Counted from the stretch's first letter, positions 10,901-26,192 are shown. The stretch: 64,000 bases of DNA from Pegea sp. RAD2-039 (GCA_034620365.1 JAQGEQ010000116.1:248001-312000), one strand, 5' to 3'. Made by a program: numbers and translations. Notes: generated from the letters alone by a model not told the origin.

Positions 10901-11861
10901 TCCATGTACTAATTGTGCGGTATGAGAAAAAATTCGCTCTGATTAATGTATCAGGTGATATGAGCTTATTAAGATGTAATGTGTGTTGTCTGAGTTGATA
11001 TAACTTGAGGGAAGGAATAATGGAAAAGAAATCATCAAACTGAAGGTCAATTAAATTGTGGAGAATTTTTAAAATAAGGATTTTCGAACATCAATCAACA
11101 GGAATTATTTGAAGTTATCTTCCCTACCACTATCACTTTTTAAAATCTAATTATGATTCAAGTTATTTCCTTTTCAAATCAAATATAACCAGTTTCTTCA
11201 TTCATTTTGAAGATTATTAATTATCTTTCCCCTTATAGTTTCTTTTTTTGTATACAGCCATGCGTTGAATAAATTAAATAAATAAACAGTTTAGCATAAA
11301 ATTGTTTATTTCTACTATTTACTCGACTTTTACAGATTCTAGATCTAAATCCAAACGTGATCAGTGTCGCCTGGATAATCCCTCAATTTATGATCATATC
11401 AATTGGAGAAGTCTTCCTCGCAATCACTGGCTTGGAGTTTTCTTACTCACAAGTTCGGATATTTTATTAAGAAATAGAAATTTAAGTTTATTTTCAAAGG
11501 CTCCACCGTCAATGAAATCAGTTCTTGCTTCTATTTGGCTTTTAACTGTCTCTTTTGGAAATATAATTGTTCTAATTGTGACTGAAGCGAGAAGAATCGA
11601 GAAGCAATCAGACAGATTTCTTCTATTTGCTGGATTAATCTTCTTAGCAGCAATTATTTTTGCGTTCCTTGCTTACAGGTAGCTTTTGTTGTTGATTTAA
11701 TTGTTTCTATTTTGATTGATGCTGTTTTGTGTATTTGTAGATATAAGTTAGTAGATGAAGATGAATTTGCAGAAGAAATTGAAGAAGAAAATAGAAAACG
11801 ATTAGGAATTGAAAATGTTGGTTTTGATACAAATGATGAAAAGCAAACTACTAAGATGTAA
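7913..11861 (+). CDS. SLC15-type (PepT1/2-like, POT family) oligopeptide transporter
   Basis: Proton-coupled di/tripeptide transporter family, about 710 residues (PepT1 about 708), plasma membrane. Exons: 7913-7949 and 8036-8076 (both tentative), 8309-8381, 8452-8686, 8738-8837, 8885-9065, 9114-9274, 9331-9465, 9522-9725, 9814-9933, 9983-10135, 10187-10347, 10401-10515, 11336-11452, 11500-11678, 11741-11861. Every junction keeps frame. Family marks: the PTR2 segment GGIIADCFWGKYKTI, IYH (the proton-site histidine), GGIEPCV, FWTLFNQQGSTW, KPDQIEVLNPLL, a large extracellular loop between TM9 and TM10, and GEVFLAITGLEFSYSQAP. The usual ExxERFxYYG motif of TM1 is degenerate here (NQLCEAFSVDGM), and the conserved Lys of GGIKPC is Glu. 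Coupling or substrate range may therefore differ. AATAAA at 11861-11866 overlaps the stop; another is at about 11919. Confidence 0.92.
10605..11095 (-). mobile_element. LINE (CR1/L2-like) 3' end with RT-ORF C-terminus, in SLC15 intron 13
   Basis: Read on the minus strand it encodes the C-terminal tail of a non-LTR retrotransposon ORF2: KILHNLIDLQFDDFF, LRQHTLHLNK, NFFSYRTISTWNQLPSDI, ALFKQKLNRYN. The family 3' UTR and a short A/T-rich tail follow. It is antisense to the host gene, between exons 10401-10515 and 11336-11452, and has lost its 5' portion. Confidence 0.88.
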
Positions 11862-12471
11862 ATAAATCTCAATTTAATTCAGGATTGTTTTGTGAAAGTT
11901 TATCTTTTCAATGATTGCAATAAATGTTGATGTTGTTGAGTTTTATCTTTAATTTTAATGAAGTTTGAAACAAGCGTTTTTCTGTCACATCCAATTTAAT
12001 ATCTAACTCAACTTTAAATAGATTTGTTTTGAGGACACTGAAGCTTTTAAAACTTCTAATTTATTTACTAAAATTGTTTTAAACTTATTTTTTTATTATT
12101 CAACTTTTTTGTAGTATTTTGCTAAAAACTTCGATTTAGATTGGATGTTTGCCAAATATTCTCCAGAAAAACATTTCAAACAATTTTTTTTTATTTTTGC
12201 CAAATATAGACAGTTTGGTTTGTTCAAATTTTCCCAGAAAAATTCCAGATATTTTATCAAAATATTTATTTGAAGCAGTTATAGTGGATATATAAAATAT
12301 TTAGTTTCAAAATTGAATAAAAACGAATTTATATAAAAATGTTTAAAAATTGAATTCTAGAAATAAAAAAAGATAAAAATTTGGTTGAAAATGACGATAT
12401 GAGGTTATAAGGTGATTTATGATTTATACTCAGATAAGGTTATATGATATTGGTTAGCATAATGCCTTCAT
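11862..12471. other. Convergent spacer between SLC15 and LRR1
   Basis: AT-rich. It holds the poly(A) signals of the SLC15 gene (+) and presumably the 3' UTR of LRR1 (-). No gene was seen. Confidence 0.6.
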
Positions 12472-13677
12472 TTATGTTGTTAGTTTACGAATAACTCGAG
12501 AAAAACAGAGTTTAGAGCAAGATATAACCTCTAGTGGGACTCTTTCAGGTGTATCACTTGATCTGAACGATATCTTCGAGCTTTCTATTTCTACCAATGC
12601 TTTACGAGATTGAGTAAAAATCTTATCTCCACAGAAACAGGTTTTTCTCTCATCAAAACGTATAAACACATCCAAATTATCAGGTAACATCTCACACAAC
12701 CAATTGTTTCTCAGAGCAAAATTGAAACACATGTGATAAAGTTTAATGATATCTTCCTTTTGTGATTGAATATGAACTTTCAATCCATCGCCGAATTGAT
12801 ACAAAGGGTTTCTTGCCATGTCAAACTGGTTTAAAGTTTGTAGCTTTGTTATGCTAGCAGGTAAACACTTCAGCTGGTTATCATCAAGATACAAATACTC
12901 CAGCTTTTTCAAATGTTCAATTTCATGTTGGATGTATTCGATTGCGTTTGAAGCAAGGTCAAGTGTTTCAATATTCTTCAAGTTAAAAAAACTAGATGGA
13001 AGCTGTTTGATTTGATTGTTGGAAAGATTAAGATGTTTAAGACAAGTGTTTAATCTTGAACCACGACTGAAAACTTCTTTATCTATCTCAACAATCTCAT
13101 TATTCTTAGCAATGATGGTATGAAGATTTTTAAAATATCTCAAAGCTTTTGGTAATGAAGAAAGCTTGATGTTACTCAAATATAAATTTGTGATTACATC
13201 AAAACTTATCCAATCGTTCAAACCATTAAATGTTTCATAACTCATACTTTTATAAGATACCTTTCGAAGTTTTATAGTTGGAAAAATCTTTTTAAGATAA
13301 GACAAATTAAGTTCTGGTATAGAAGTGAAGTTAGAGAAATCTGTGTGATAAATCTCATCAATTGTATCAACAATCTTATAGTTACTTGGTTTGTTGATGT
13401 TTGTACTTTTGAAGTATTTAGTTTGTCCACCAGAATCAACACATAATAAGCCTTGAGCTATTTTCTTTCTTTTGTTTGAATAATCAACATCATCAACAAT
13501 AGACATATACCCGCCAGCAACTTTATAAGCTATAATTGTTGAACCTTTAGCAGAATTTTGATCACAAATAATCAAATATCTAATTTCATTTGGTGTTTTC
13601 AACAACATGACAGTACAAAGTTTATATTTCCCAACTTCTTTAAAATAACACTGAAATCTCATTTTGAAATTTGTCAA
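12472..13677 (-). CDS. LRR1: Leucine-rich repeat protein 1-like (CUL2 ubiquitin-ligase substrate receptor)
   Basis: Intronless, 401 codons; the methionine at 13662 (MRFQCYF) aligns best with the vertebrate start. An N-terminal globular domain is followed by about five LRRs (residues about 165-300: LSNIKLSSLPKAL, LKHLNLSNNQIKQLP, IETLDLASNAIEYI, LEYLYLDDNQLKCLP). The C-terminal region has the paired motifs CFCGDKIF and CSKLCFSRV, as in LRR1/PPIL5. That protein recruits Cullin-2 to unload the CMG helicase at replication termination. The family call rests on the LRR position plus the cysteine-rich C-terminus recalled from human LRR1. Confidence 0.8.
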   Translation of the reverse strand: MTNFKMRFQCYFKEVGKYKLCTVMLLKTPNEIRYLIICDQNSAKGSTIIAYKVAGGYMSIVDDVDYSNKRKKIAQGLLCVDSGGQTKYFKSTNINKPSNYKIVDTIDEIYHTDFSNFTSIPELNLSYLKKIFPTIKLRKVSYKSMSYETFNGLNDWISFDVITNLYLSNIKLSSLPKALRYFKNLHTIIAKNNEIVEIDKEVFSRGSRLNTCLKHLNLSNNQIKQLPSSFFNLKNIETLDLASNAIEYIQHEIEHLKKLEYLYLDDNQLKCLPASITKLQTLNQFDMARNPLYQFGDGLKVHIQSQKEDIIKLYHMCFNFALRNNWLCEMLPDNLDVFIRFDERKTCFCGDKIFTQSRKALVEIESSKISFRSSDTPERVPLEVISCSKLCFSRVIRKLTT

Positions 13678-15640
13678 ACTTTCAAGTGTTTCAAATTTAT
13701 TAAAGTCTGAAAAATAATTTAGAAAATATTATATTTCCATAAATAATTACAAATAGAAATTCATTTCTAATATAATTTGTTAATTTTTAAATTTAATTAA
13801 TTCAAAAGTTAATTATTCAAATCTTATAATAAAAATTTCAACTTTAGATAGTTTACAGTTAAAAGTAAGTTTTTTGAAAAACTTTATACAAAATTATACA
13901 ATAACCAAATAAAGTAATTACTTGGTTTTGTTCTTTTTATTACAGATAAAGAATACATAAATGACTGCATGATAAATGACATAAAAATCACTTATTCAAA
14001 TTTTGAAGATTAAAAATTATAAATAACAATAACATAATAAATAAGAATAAATAAGAATAAAATTTCCAAATGTAGATTTCATATATTAAAAAATAATTTA
14101 ATAAATTGATTCCAAAATAATCTTTAAAAAAGTTATTTTTAGGAACAACTACTTAAATAGTATTTATAGCCAAATATAAAAGAAACTTTAATTAAACATT
14201 TTTTAAACAAATAAATTATCAAATTATTTATATTTATAAAATCTAAATATAAAATCATTTTTTATTGTTTTATTCATCTAAATATTCAATTTTGAAATTA
14301 TTTACGATTAAAGATGTTAACAATTAATCTATTTATTAATAAAATATTTTATTATTTTATAATTGACAAATAAAAATGTTATTTGAAATAAAAGTTAATT
14401 TATTTTTCATAAACCAAAATTTAATTAATAATAAAATATTTTATTACAAAACTAAATAAAAAAGATAAACAATTTATTAGTTGTGATAATATTACTTTAT
14501 TTTAAAAGAAATCAAAGAGAATAAAAAGCAGACAGACTGACTTTAGCATGCAGAGCTGCAAACGCAACTTGAAAAGACTATAGGAGAAATTGCGATTCAA
14601 TTCCTAACTACTTTTAACATTTTGGTTTAATTAAAAAAAGATTCTGTAATTTTTAATAATGAAAGTTTTAACATTTTTATCATCTTCATAAAAACTAGTG
14701 TTAAAAATGCTTTAAGACTATTCAGCTTTTAAAATAATTTGTTTTATTTTTTGAATTTGTTGATAAAAGATAACTTATATAAAAAATTAAAAAAGTTTTT
14801 GAAATTTAGCTGTGTTAATTTGCGATAATTTATATTAATAAATCTGTCAGTTTCAACTTAAAGTTTGTTTTAAATATTTATTTATTTTATTCAAAGCATG
14901 GCTATATATGACGCTATATATATATATATGCGAACACAAACAAGATAACTGCGGAAAATAAAGAAAGCTTCACAGTTCAGTATAATTAAAATAGAAAAAT
15001 AACAACATTACAGAGGCATAAATAACTATAATATATAGATTATGAATAAAAGTTAAATTGATAAAATGAATTGTTAAAGATAAGAGAGTTAATTAGAGCT
15101 GCTAAAGTCATCTCATAAAAAATCCTGAAATTAGAATCGTGACTAAAAAAAGCTTCCAGCGGAAAACGAACTATTTATTTACTGAGAAGTCAGATGACTT
15201 CATATAATTAGTTTGCAAAACATTTTTGTCAAGAAATTACTTTCATCGTTTTATTCCTAACAATCAACTTAAACTTATAAGAAGCAAATAAAATTGAAGC
15301 GAAGATTAAAATGTTGATCAGCGACTCGATAACATCTTCTGAGGCAATCAGTTTTGAAATATGAGATTAAAATGAAGCAGAGAGAAATAGTTTAGCTCAA
15401 TAACTAGGTCCTTGATGATGAATTGTTCTTTAGGCAAGTTTTCAAATTGTTCTAAGCAAAGAACATCCGGTAATCAAGACAAGAAGCGGATCAAGAAGTG
15501 ATGAGGATTAGGAAGTGATGAAGATCATGAAGTGATGAGGATCAGGGAGTGATGAGGATCAACACTAGTATCTGACACTAATCTGACTAACTCAACTTTC
15601 ACAACAATTCAAAATAGAAATTTTTATTTTCAACTCGATT
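13678..15640. other. AT-rich spacer with fragments of repeats
   Basis: No exon was recognised. It contains a repeat-family tail (about 14879-14905, minus orientation, next to a short TA microsatellite) and a five-copy stretch of the 17-bp minisatellite at 15485-15565. Confidence 0.6.
15485..15565. repeat. Short copy of the 17-bp AGGAAGTGATGAGGATC minisatellite
   Basis: About five units, the same sequence as at 6245 and 29109. It lies about 80 bp beyond the stop codon of RPS27A. Confidence 0.85.
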
Positions 15641-15644
15641 GAAT

Positions 15645-17198
<1,554 letters not shown>

Positions 17199-20100
17199 TT
17201 TGCCTCAATCTGTAATCAACGTATCATCATTAGCAACCAGTTTTGTCAAAAAACTAGTGGCCTAGACATGTATCATACAATACTATAAACTAATTTACTT
17301 TCACATAAAAATCAATTAAAGTTCAAGTGTTAAATTAACAGAGTAAAGAATAAGAATAGAAAAACAACTTACCCAGACCTATACCCAACGTAGAAAAGGC
17401 CTATCTATCTCACGCTGTATGAAACTTATCTTTCAATAAATAACCCAAGCGCTAAAAGTATTTTCTTAAGATTTAAAAAATTTCATAACAAATTATTATT
17501 AGAATAAAAACAAATAAAGATTACTTTTAAAAATCTATTAAGTGGAAACATTATAATTAATTTAATCGATTAAAACTAAAACAACTCTAAAATATTTTTA
17601 GCTGGTAATTCGAAGTATATGAACTTTTTTTCAAGATTAGCAAGAAATATCTTTGTTATTTTTTATTTGGCTCAAGATATAAGAAATATTGATTTCACCA
17701 AAAATTGAAAATAATATAGAATTGAAGTTTTTTAGAACAGAGGACTGCTATTGAAAATATGCTTTTTTCTACTTACATATTATTTTTATAGTTTTTATCT
17801 GAATACTTTTGTAGTGGAAAGTACCAAATCGGCTTTATTTGAAAAATATTACTTTTTCGATACAAAAACCCATCTAAAATAATAACCTAAAATAAAATCC
17901 AAAAAAATCCACGTAAAAGCCACACATTAGACAACGAAGGTACAAACTATCAAGGTTTGAAACTGGTATTTAAATACAAGGCAGATTCTTTATACAGCAA
18001 TCGCATAAAATTCCGATCTATACTTGCTGCAAGTTTCAATCGCCTTGGTTAACATTGTGGCTTCTAGGAAAATTTTAAATTGCTCAGCGAGCAAAACGTT
18101 ATTTTATTTCCTCGGGAAAGTTTGCTTTATTAACTTCTTGATAAAACTCGCAAACAAGTATGGCTTGTCTAAAAAGTAAACTGTAAATTAAAGATGTTTA
18201 GCTCATCTATTAGTTGTGAACTTTCGCTATTGTTTAACTTATTTTGCGATGACCAACCCAGAAAAGAGACAAGCTGCCGTTACTAAAGAAAAAGTGAATC
18301 CGTCTAGGGTGGTTTGGTAGTTTCGCTTAAACAAGAGATTGTGATTACCATTTTTTGGAGATTCTGAGATCTCTAACCATTGATAGTAGCAATAAAGCCA
18401 AATATAATGAAAAGTAAATATATATATACTAACGAGGAATAAGGATAATAGCGTTATTAATTAATTTGTTTAATTTTTTCTTAAAGTGTATTTTCAGGAT
18501 TGAAAAACAGGTGGTTCAACTTGTAAAGATTTATTTGCTTGTGCTGTAACCTTACCAAAAACTTACACAAATAAACAAGAACTTTTTAATAAATAAAAAG
18601 TACTTTATAGTAGTACACTTATAGTATTTATTTATAGAATAGACTATTATATCGTTTTATATTATATAGATGTTATAAGAGAAACGAGTATTTAAGTTGA
18701 TTGGCCCTCCACAATATATCTGCGCTACATTACAAAGCCGTGTCGAGCACGAAAAATATCTTTCCCAACAAAACAGGGCGAAGAGTTCCACTACCTCGTG
18801 GTTGCTTCAGGAGAAGCAAAAGTTATGAGAGAAAACTCAAATAGAGAACTTAGGATTTAAGAAGTGATGACAAAGCAGCAATACTCCATCATATAATATC
18901 TTGCGTAGACATAAAAGAAGTCACCTATTGCTTTGGCAACCTAAATGAAATAATAGATATGTTATATCTGAAATGTTATTATATCTATTACATAGAAAGT
19001 ATAGTAAATAATTAAAAGTAAAGAAGAAAAGTTATCTTATACAGCAACAACAAAACCTATGAAAATAAAACAAATCTTGTCATGGTTAGAATGAATATAA
19101 GTGAAAAATGAAAAAACATAATTAAAAATTGAATTAAGAAGTTTGTATATTTATTTATATGCTTTAAATCAAACGTTTTCGGATTTAATTTTATTCAGTT
19201 ATTTGAAATTTTGTAAATAACTTTGTTACCATCAGTTAAGCAGTAATTTTAAAAAATTTCATAAATAAACGTTTTTATAATTTAAACTTAATCAGAACAT
19301 AATAAGTAGGACAAAAAATTATAGCTAAAATAGTAGTTTATAAATAAATAAATTAATAACGACAAAATGTCTTTTACATTTACAACTTGTATCCACATGG
19401 TCTTTACTACCACGTTTAGTATTTTATAACAACATTATTTAAATATCTTCTTTTATTTGATTCGATGACCGATTTTAATTTGTGTTTAATACTTTGTATA
19501 GAATAATTAAGTTAGAAAATATAATAATAGAAAATATTATATAAATGTTTTATCTGTTCTATTTGAACTGTAATACTTTTAAATTATAATATTTGATATT
19601 TTTAAATATCTTTGTATGTGTTGTTTTTTTATTGATATAAATAGTTTTATTTTTTTATAATTATTGTTATGTTTAAAAATAATCTTATCTTGCTTATTCG
19701 ATTTTTAATTACTTTGGTATATTATTTGATATTTAATAAAGAATTAATTAAACAACTTTATTATATACAACTCATTAAGTTCTTTGATTGTTAAATTTAA
19801 GAATATTTTTTTCAATAATGAACTTACCAATAATTTCAAATTCATTTTCATCAACTTGTAATGATTTCAAATGATTAATTAAATGATAAAAATTTGAAGG
19901 AAACTTTGGAAAAATTCAATAGAAATCTGTAAATGAAAATACAGAATATATCTGTTGTAATAATTAAGTTGTAATGTCATGACATCATTAATAGATAAAA
20001 TTAAAAGATTTATAGTTACACTAGATGAGTAACATGTTCTGTGTCTTTGTCAAATTTATGATTTATTAAAATGTCCCAAAATATTGTTGTTTCAAATAGA

Positions 20101-20205
20101 TATTCTAAAATTAGATGATTTAAACTGAATATGTTTGCTGCCATCTAGAAATTATTAATAAGATTTATTTTGGTTTAAAACATAAACACTGATTCAACTT
20201 TTGAA
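17199..20205. other. AT-rich spacer between RPS27A and TARBP1 (divergent promoters)
   Basis: No exon was recognised. A relatively GC-rich stretch at about 17990-18370 and another at about 18690-18890 stand out from the flanks. In the second, all three plus frames stay open for about 45 codons, but none was recognised. Confidence 0.5.
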
Positions 20206-23200
20206 ATGACAAATTTATGGATTTGTATAAAAAGCATTCAATCAAAACTTAAAAAAGGTCTTAGTGAGAAATATCACGAATTTATTTTCGAATTTTTGGA
20301 AAAATTACTTTCAATTGAAGTCAATAAAATTGATGAAAAACCTTTGAATGAAGAATTATTGCTGGATCTCGTGAATATACTCACTTCTTCACCTGATTCA
20401 ACATCAAAGACTCTGATTTCAAAACTAGTTTCATTACTAACAGTGAATGAAAAAGAAATTTTTACGAAATATTTATTTCAATCATCAAGTTTATGGAAAC
20501 AAGTTTTTCATGGAATTTCTGAAGATTCCTCTGAAATTCGAAAATTTTCTTTAAAAATATTAAAAATTTTCAACAATAGATTAAATTCTTCAAAATTTGA
20601 TCATGAATTTATAGTTTTGTGGCCAATTCAAGATGAAAATCAAGTTTTGATGAAGTATTCGGCAAATTGGGATCAATATATAACTCTTGCACACAATTTA
20701 GAAAACTCACAAACTCATATCATAAAACCATTATTAGAAAAGTTCCATAATTCAATCAAACGTCCATCACTTCCAAACTGTTGGCTCCTTCAAATCCTTA
20801 AACGAATGTTAGATCATGATAACAGGTTTTGTTGTATCTCAAAATGTGAAAAAGTTTAATGTCTTTAGTTGTTAAATAATTTGATTTTTTACAGAGTCAT
20901 TCAAAAAGATGCTTTGCTGATGACTCTACAAATAGTCAGACCTGATTTTTTCATGGATAACTCTTTCTGTGATTTTGTTTCTAAAGGTCTTTTTAAAGCT
21001 CTTCAAAATACAGAACTTTTTAATTTCAGGTAAAATTTTGAAAAATTAATAAATATTTTGTTGTTTTAAAAAAAGTTTTAAAATTCTTGATTTAAATTTT
21101 TATATTTTCTCATTGAATCCATTTGTGTCTTTCTCCAGCGCACATCCGGACTCGATCTTTGCTTTAGAAGATCATCGATTAGTTCCTGATTATCTGAAGG
21201 ACTTTTTTGTTTTAAGTTTTAAGAATTCTGTGAAGAAAGACAAATTGATTTTAAATTTAGTAGAAAGTTTTATGAAAATGAAATGGAGTCAAATTCCTGT
21301 CTTATTTGTTGGATTTTCTATTTTTAATCTTCCATCTTATCAGTGTCTAGATGATTCTATACTATCTACATATTTGTAAGTTTTTATTTAGAATCTCTAG
21401 TAAATCATCTCTCTCTTCCACATTAGTCTAAGATTTTATTTTAGAAGATTGCTCCACATTCCATGATTTTCAAAGATTTTTTTCGCTTAGTACTCAGATC
21501 AAATTTTGATAATAATAGCTGAATGCTTAGACTGAGTTGTTAGGCCATTCTTGGTGTAGTCCAGAAAAGTTTGTAAAATTTCTTCTTCAAAGTTAGTTTG
21601 TCTTCTCTTCTTCATTTGTCTGCGGAGTAGAGAGCGCCATTCAGAGCGATCCGCTGCGATATCTTCCCAGTTGCTGGTATTGATGTTGAGCGATTTCATA
21701 TCGCGCTTGTATCTTTAAAACAGGAACAGCTGATGTCTCGTTTGGTTGTTGATTTTAAACTATCTGAATCAATTGTGTTTTTCACAGAAATATTTTGAAT
21801 TCAAACTTCTTGACTCAACCGAAGGTATGGAGAAAGTCTCTCATCTCGATGTCTTTAAAAGGTTTCTTGAAATTTCTTGACCCTCAAAAAGTCAGTTGGG
21901 ACAACATACTGAAGTTGGTTCAGTTGGCTCTTCATGAGGACTGCTTAAAACCAAAGAGTAGCTCATGGATTGAAGTTAGTTGATGAAGATGAAGACAGTT
22001 TTATGAGATTTTCATCTTTTCAGGTGAAATCATTTGTTTTAAAATCTTTTAAACATTCTGGAGACACTAAAAAAACTTGCAAACAATTTGTTGAGTTTGT
22101 TGTTTCATCATCTCAAGCAAATATGAAATATCTAGCTTTATTAGCAGTCATCTTATTTGATGGTTAGTTTTAAAACTCCAATTTCACTTTTTAATTTCTT
22201 CTTTTCATCAGATCTCTTGCCTCCAAATTTCAGGATCGATCTTCAAGATTTGATTTCACAAATGAAGACTTCTTTGAAAGATAATCAATCATCATTAGAC
22301 ATTTTTCGTTTTGTAGATCATTTATTGGCGGTTTTATTATCATTTAAAGATTATCAAAATGGTATTTCAATATTCGATGTTCAAAAATTACTAATTCGAA
22401 ACTTTTACAGAATTCATCTTTGAGTTATTCAAAGTCTCAGAAGATTGTTTGAAGATTTTTGCTGATTACTTCATCCAAAATCTTCCTGAGATAATTATTA
22501 AAGATGATTTTGATTCCATTTTTAATTGTATCGAAAAAGTCTTTATTTTTTATTACAAGATGGAAGATGTAGGAAATAAAACATCTTTCTGTTGTGATCA
22601 TTTAATTGATGAGATTTTATTTTTTATTTCAAAATTCTTATCTTCACATGAAAATATTGATGTAAGTCATCTGGTTTTCTACTTTTTAAATATTTCAACA
22701 AATCTTTCGAACAGTTGACGAATGATCATTTATTAGTATCTTCATCTATATGGAAGATTTATATTTGGTGTTTAGAACTTGTTCAATTTGAAAAGTTGTA
22801 TTTCAAAAAATCCATGTTTTCAGGTTTCATTAATTTTATTTCCTTTATTTGAATTTAATCTTTAAAATTGAACAGATATTTTAAAGACTGGTTTGATTTT
22901 GAATAAAATTCAAATGAACAAAGAAACTCCACATAAAAATTGGAATAGAAACTTTTCGATGTTTTTACGACTTCAGTTCACTTCTATTCACAAATTTATT
23001 CATATTTTCGATGATTTTGAAAATCCAATGGAAATATTATCAAAAATAACCGATGATTTCGATATAATAGCAATTGATAACTTGCCTGTAACCTGTCAAG
23101 TTATTGGTTCACTTCTGAAAAAAGTAAAATATTTCTAACAAATTTATTCATCTCATAAACATCTTTTTTTTTAGTCATCTGATCTTGATGAGTTTAACAA

Positions 23201-25483
23201 TTTTGTGATTGTTGATAAACTTTCAATTTTATGGAATTATATTAAAGATATAAGCAGAAATTCTCAATATAAAGCATCTTGTAAACTCTTCATCAAAGCA
23301 ATCTTTCAATTTGAGATAATTTCACGAAAAGATGTCTTCGAAGATTTAACTGATTTGATAAATGATGTTTTATCACTGAAGAAAACTTTCATCATGAAAC
23401 TTGTTGCTGAGAGCTTCTCTCTTATCTGTTGTAAGATCTCATCCCTAGCTCCTTATGTTGATTTGATGGTGAAGATCTTGTCGTTTACTTCACTCCCTTC
23501 AAAAGAAGATGAAAATCTCAAAAACGCGATGATCTACCTCAAAGAAGAAGACACAGATCATTTTTCTGGAGGTAGAATTAGTTTTCTGATTAATTTTTAA
23601 ATAAAATCTTTTAAATTCTTCAGATATTTTAAAAAGTAATCTTAAAATAATCATGAGTCTCTCAACAAGTGATGAGGATCATCTGGTTGTTGGAGATCTT
23701 TTGTTTCAGAAACTTTTAGAGAAAGATCAGAAGATCTCAGAGGTAAGACTCTTTCACAAAAAGTCTTTTGTTTTTATGATTGATTCAGGGGAAAAGATGC
23801 TTGTTTGGATCAGTCATTCATCATCAAAGACATCGGATCTGGACTTGGTTGTTGCTGCTAAGTGAGTTTGTGTCCCAAGAACAAATAGAAGATGCAGTTG
23901 AAGTGATTTTGTTGCAAATATCGAAACAAATGCAACCTTCTGTCCGTCATCTAGCTGAATGGTTATTAGCAATCATTATTCATAAGTTTGTTGATCAAAT
24001 CTGTAAGATTAGAAGATAATTGATGGATTTTGTAGATTTCCTGTCGGTTTCCATCAATTAAAATCAAAATTACAAAAAACTGATAAAGATGAAGTGTTGA
24101 AAGCCACAAATTCTCATATGACGTCATCACTTCTCGTGTGTCTTTGTGATTTGAATGAAGAAAGTTGGAAAGATAAGGTAGTGATGAAGTATTTGATGAT
24201 TTGATCCCTAATCAACATCTTACAGCGAGATCAACTCATTGAACTGATCCCATATGTCTTACGGAGGAGCTGGACACAAAATATTTTAATTTATCTTCAC
24301 GCAAAGGCGGTTCTGCTCCGGATAAAGTCCTTGTTTGTCAGATTTGGTGAGATCCAACTTGCATCAATCACTTGTGATCTTCTGATCTTCTTCAGATGAT
24401 CAACTTTTATCTTCAATTTATCCTTCCATCAATATCTGTCTTCAATCCGCTGAAACCTCAACTGGAAATGTTTTTAAAAATTGGCAGAAGATGAAGAACA
24501 GTCTCAACATCTTCCATCTTGATCCAATTAAAGATCTTACTCTTGAGACTTTATTCTCATCTCTTCCTACTCTTTTTAAACTCTCATCTGATCTCAATTA
24601 CGATCTTCAAAAAGTCATCAAGGACTCCACTTCTCGGTTAGATTCAATCCTCTGAAATAATTTTTAGAATTTCATAATTTTTAGGATCAAAGTCCGAAAT
24701 GAATCCAATCTTTTGAGTGAGATTAAAGAGGTTTGGATCCACCAAAGTGCTGCGGATACCTCTCGACTGCCACCTAGTGTTATCAGTTCAAATAATCTGC
24801 AGTTTACGAATTCGCAGAGTAAATTTGATGTTGAAGAAAAACGTCCCGGAGTTCGACTTCTGTTTCTTCATCTCAACAATTTTCGTGATTTGAATTTTTC
24901 TAGAAATCTTCTGGTTATCTGATCGTCGTTGCATCTCTTGTTGAAAAATCCGCAAATCTTGGAGGACTAACGAGAACTTGTGAGATCTTCGGTAAAAAGT
25001 TCTTCTTTAGAGATGAATTCTGATATTTATTGTTAAAGGAGCGAAAAAAATTCTGGTTAATGATCGAAGATGTCTTGAAGATAAAACGTTTCAATCAATC
25101 GCTGTTAGTTCTCATAAATGGATCGAAATCGAGGAAGTTAAAATAAGAAATCTGAAGAGTTATCTACTTGAGATGAAAACTGAGTTCGGCTACTCACTAG
25201 TTGCAGTTGAACAAACTGCTAAAAGTCAATCACTTGCTGATTACAAGTAAGATAATATTTCATCAACAACTTCTAAAGTTGTGATTATTTCAAAAGATTT
25301 CCATCGCGTAGGTGTTTATTGCTTGGCAACGAACGTGAAGGTATCTCGGAAGATATCTTACAGATTGTAGATGAGTGTGTGGAGATACCTCAGTGGGGCG
25401 TTATCCGTTCGTTGAATGTTCATGTTAGTGGCGCGATTGGGGTTTGGGAGTATTCGAAGAGACATAACAACAAATCAAATTGA
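20206..25483 (+). CDS. TARBP1: TARBP1-like tRNA (guanosine-18 2'-O)-methyltransferase, SpoU/TrmH superfamily
   Basis: Nineteen exons give about 1313 aa: 20206-20825, 20895-21029, 21139-21375, 21788-21974, 22024-22162, 22212-22361, 22411-22661, 22715-22823, 22876-23123, 23175-23571, 23624-23742, 23789-23985, 24036-24177, 24226-24346, 24396-24636, 24685-24850, 24904-24991, 25039-25246, 25297-25483. All junctions keep phase and most introns are 46-70 bp. The long N-terminal part is helical and repeat-like. The C-terminal catalytic domain shows SpoU motif 1 ([14 protein letters not shown]), motif 2 ([10 protein letters not shown]) and motif 3 ([18 protein letters not shown]), which form the trefoil-knot SAM site. 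The relatives (yeast Trm3, human TARBP1) methylate G18 in the tRNA D-loop. The start is uncertain and the protein is shorter than human (about 1620 aa), so N-terminal exons may be missing. AATAAA lies at 25501-25506. Confidence 0.93.
21495..21720 (-). mobile_element. Fragment of a second non-LTR retrotransposon, in TARBP1 intron 3
   Basis: Minus-strand translation gives KRDMKSLNI, then [19 protein letters not shown]. This is the widespread C-terminal signature of endonuclease/reverse-transcriptase ORFs (KRDLKALxI ... WExxAxDRxxWRS). It is antisense to TARBP1 and explains why this intron is 412 bp while its neighbours are about 50 bp. Its sequence is unrelated to LINE family A. Confidence 0.8.
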
Positions 25484-26192
25484 AAATAGAATAAGGATCT
25501 AATAAATGAAACTTCAAAAAACCTAGCTTACATTTTTCATGAAAAACAACTCATTTTTTTCAAGAACAAAATCCAATTGCTCTCTAAGTAGTTGAGTCTT
25601 CATCAATTCAGTCGTCAAGATCTTTCTGTAGATCCATATTTTAAAAGTAAACTTTAACAGTTGTAAGAAGCAAATTAATTTCAAAGTTTTACTAAAACCT
25701 CAATTTCAATTTATATAATTACACCAAATATTAAAAAATATGATTAAAATAAATTCTTTTATATTTTTTAAATTATCATTTGATTTTAAAAAATCTATTT
25801 TATATAAAATTCATTAAAAACAGAAAAGAAATTCTAGATTTGAGTAGAAAACTAAACAGACTTTGATTTGAAAATAATTAGTTTAAAAATAAAACAGTTT
25901 ATGTAGTAAGGAAAGAACTTGTGACAATTAAATGGTTTTTTAATATCGTTAAATTAATTTTTTAATAATATTGATGTTGAGCGGTTTACAGAATTACAAT
26001 TTAATAAATTCTTAAACAATTAGTAACCAATCTACAATTGAAAGTAACTTGAAATGAGATTTATCGCTTTTTATAAACTTTTTAATAAACTTTTTTCTTA
26101 TTTAATACAAAACAATTAACTATTTATCAGTTGTGACTTTTTACTTGATTTAAAAATAATTTGTAGGATTTGGTTTTTGAAAATGAAACTAC
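25484..26192. other. AT-rich spacer 3' of TARBP1
   Basis: Contains the TARBP1 poly(A) signal at 25501 and otherwise no recognisable feature before the LINE fragment. Confidence 0.6.

Noticed and set aside
18690..18890. Stretch open in all three plus frames
   Set aside because: No frame shows recognisable protein features; left as unassigned GC-richer sequence.
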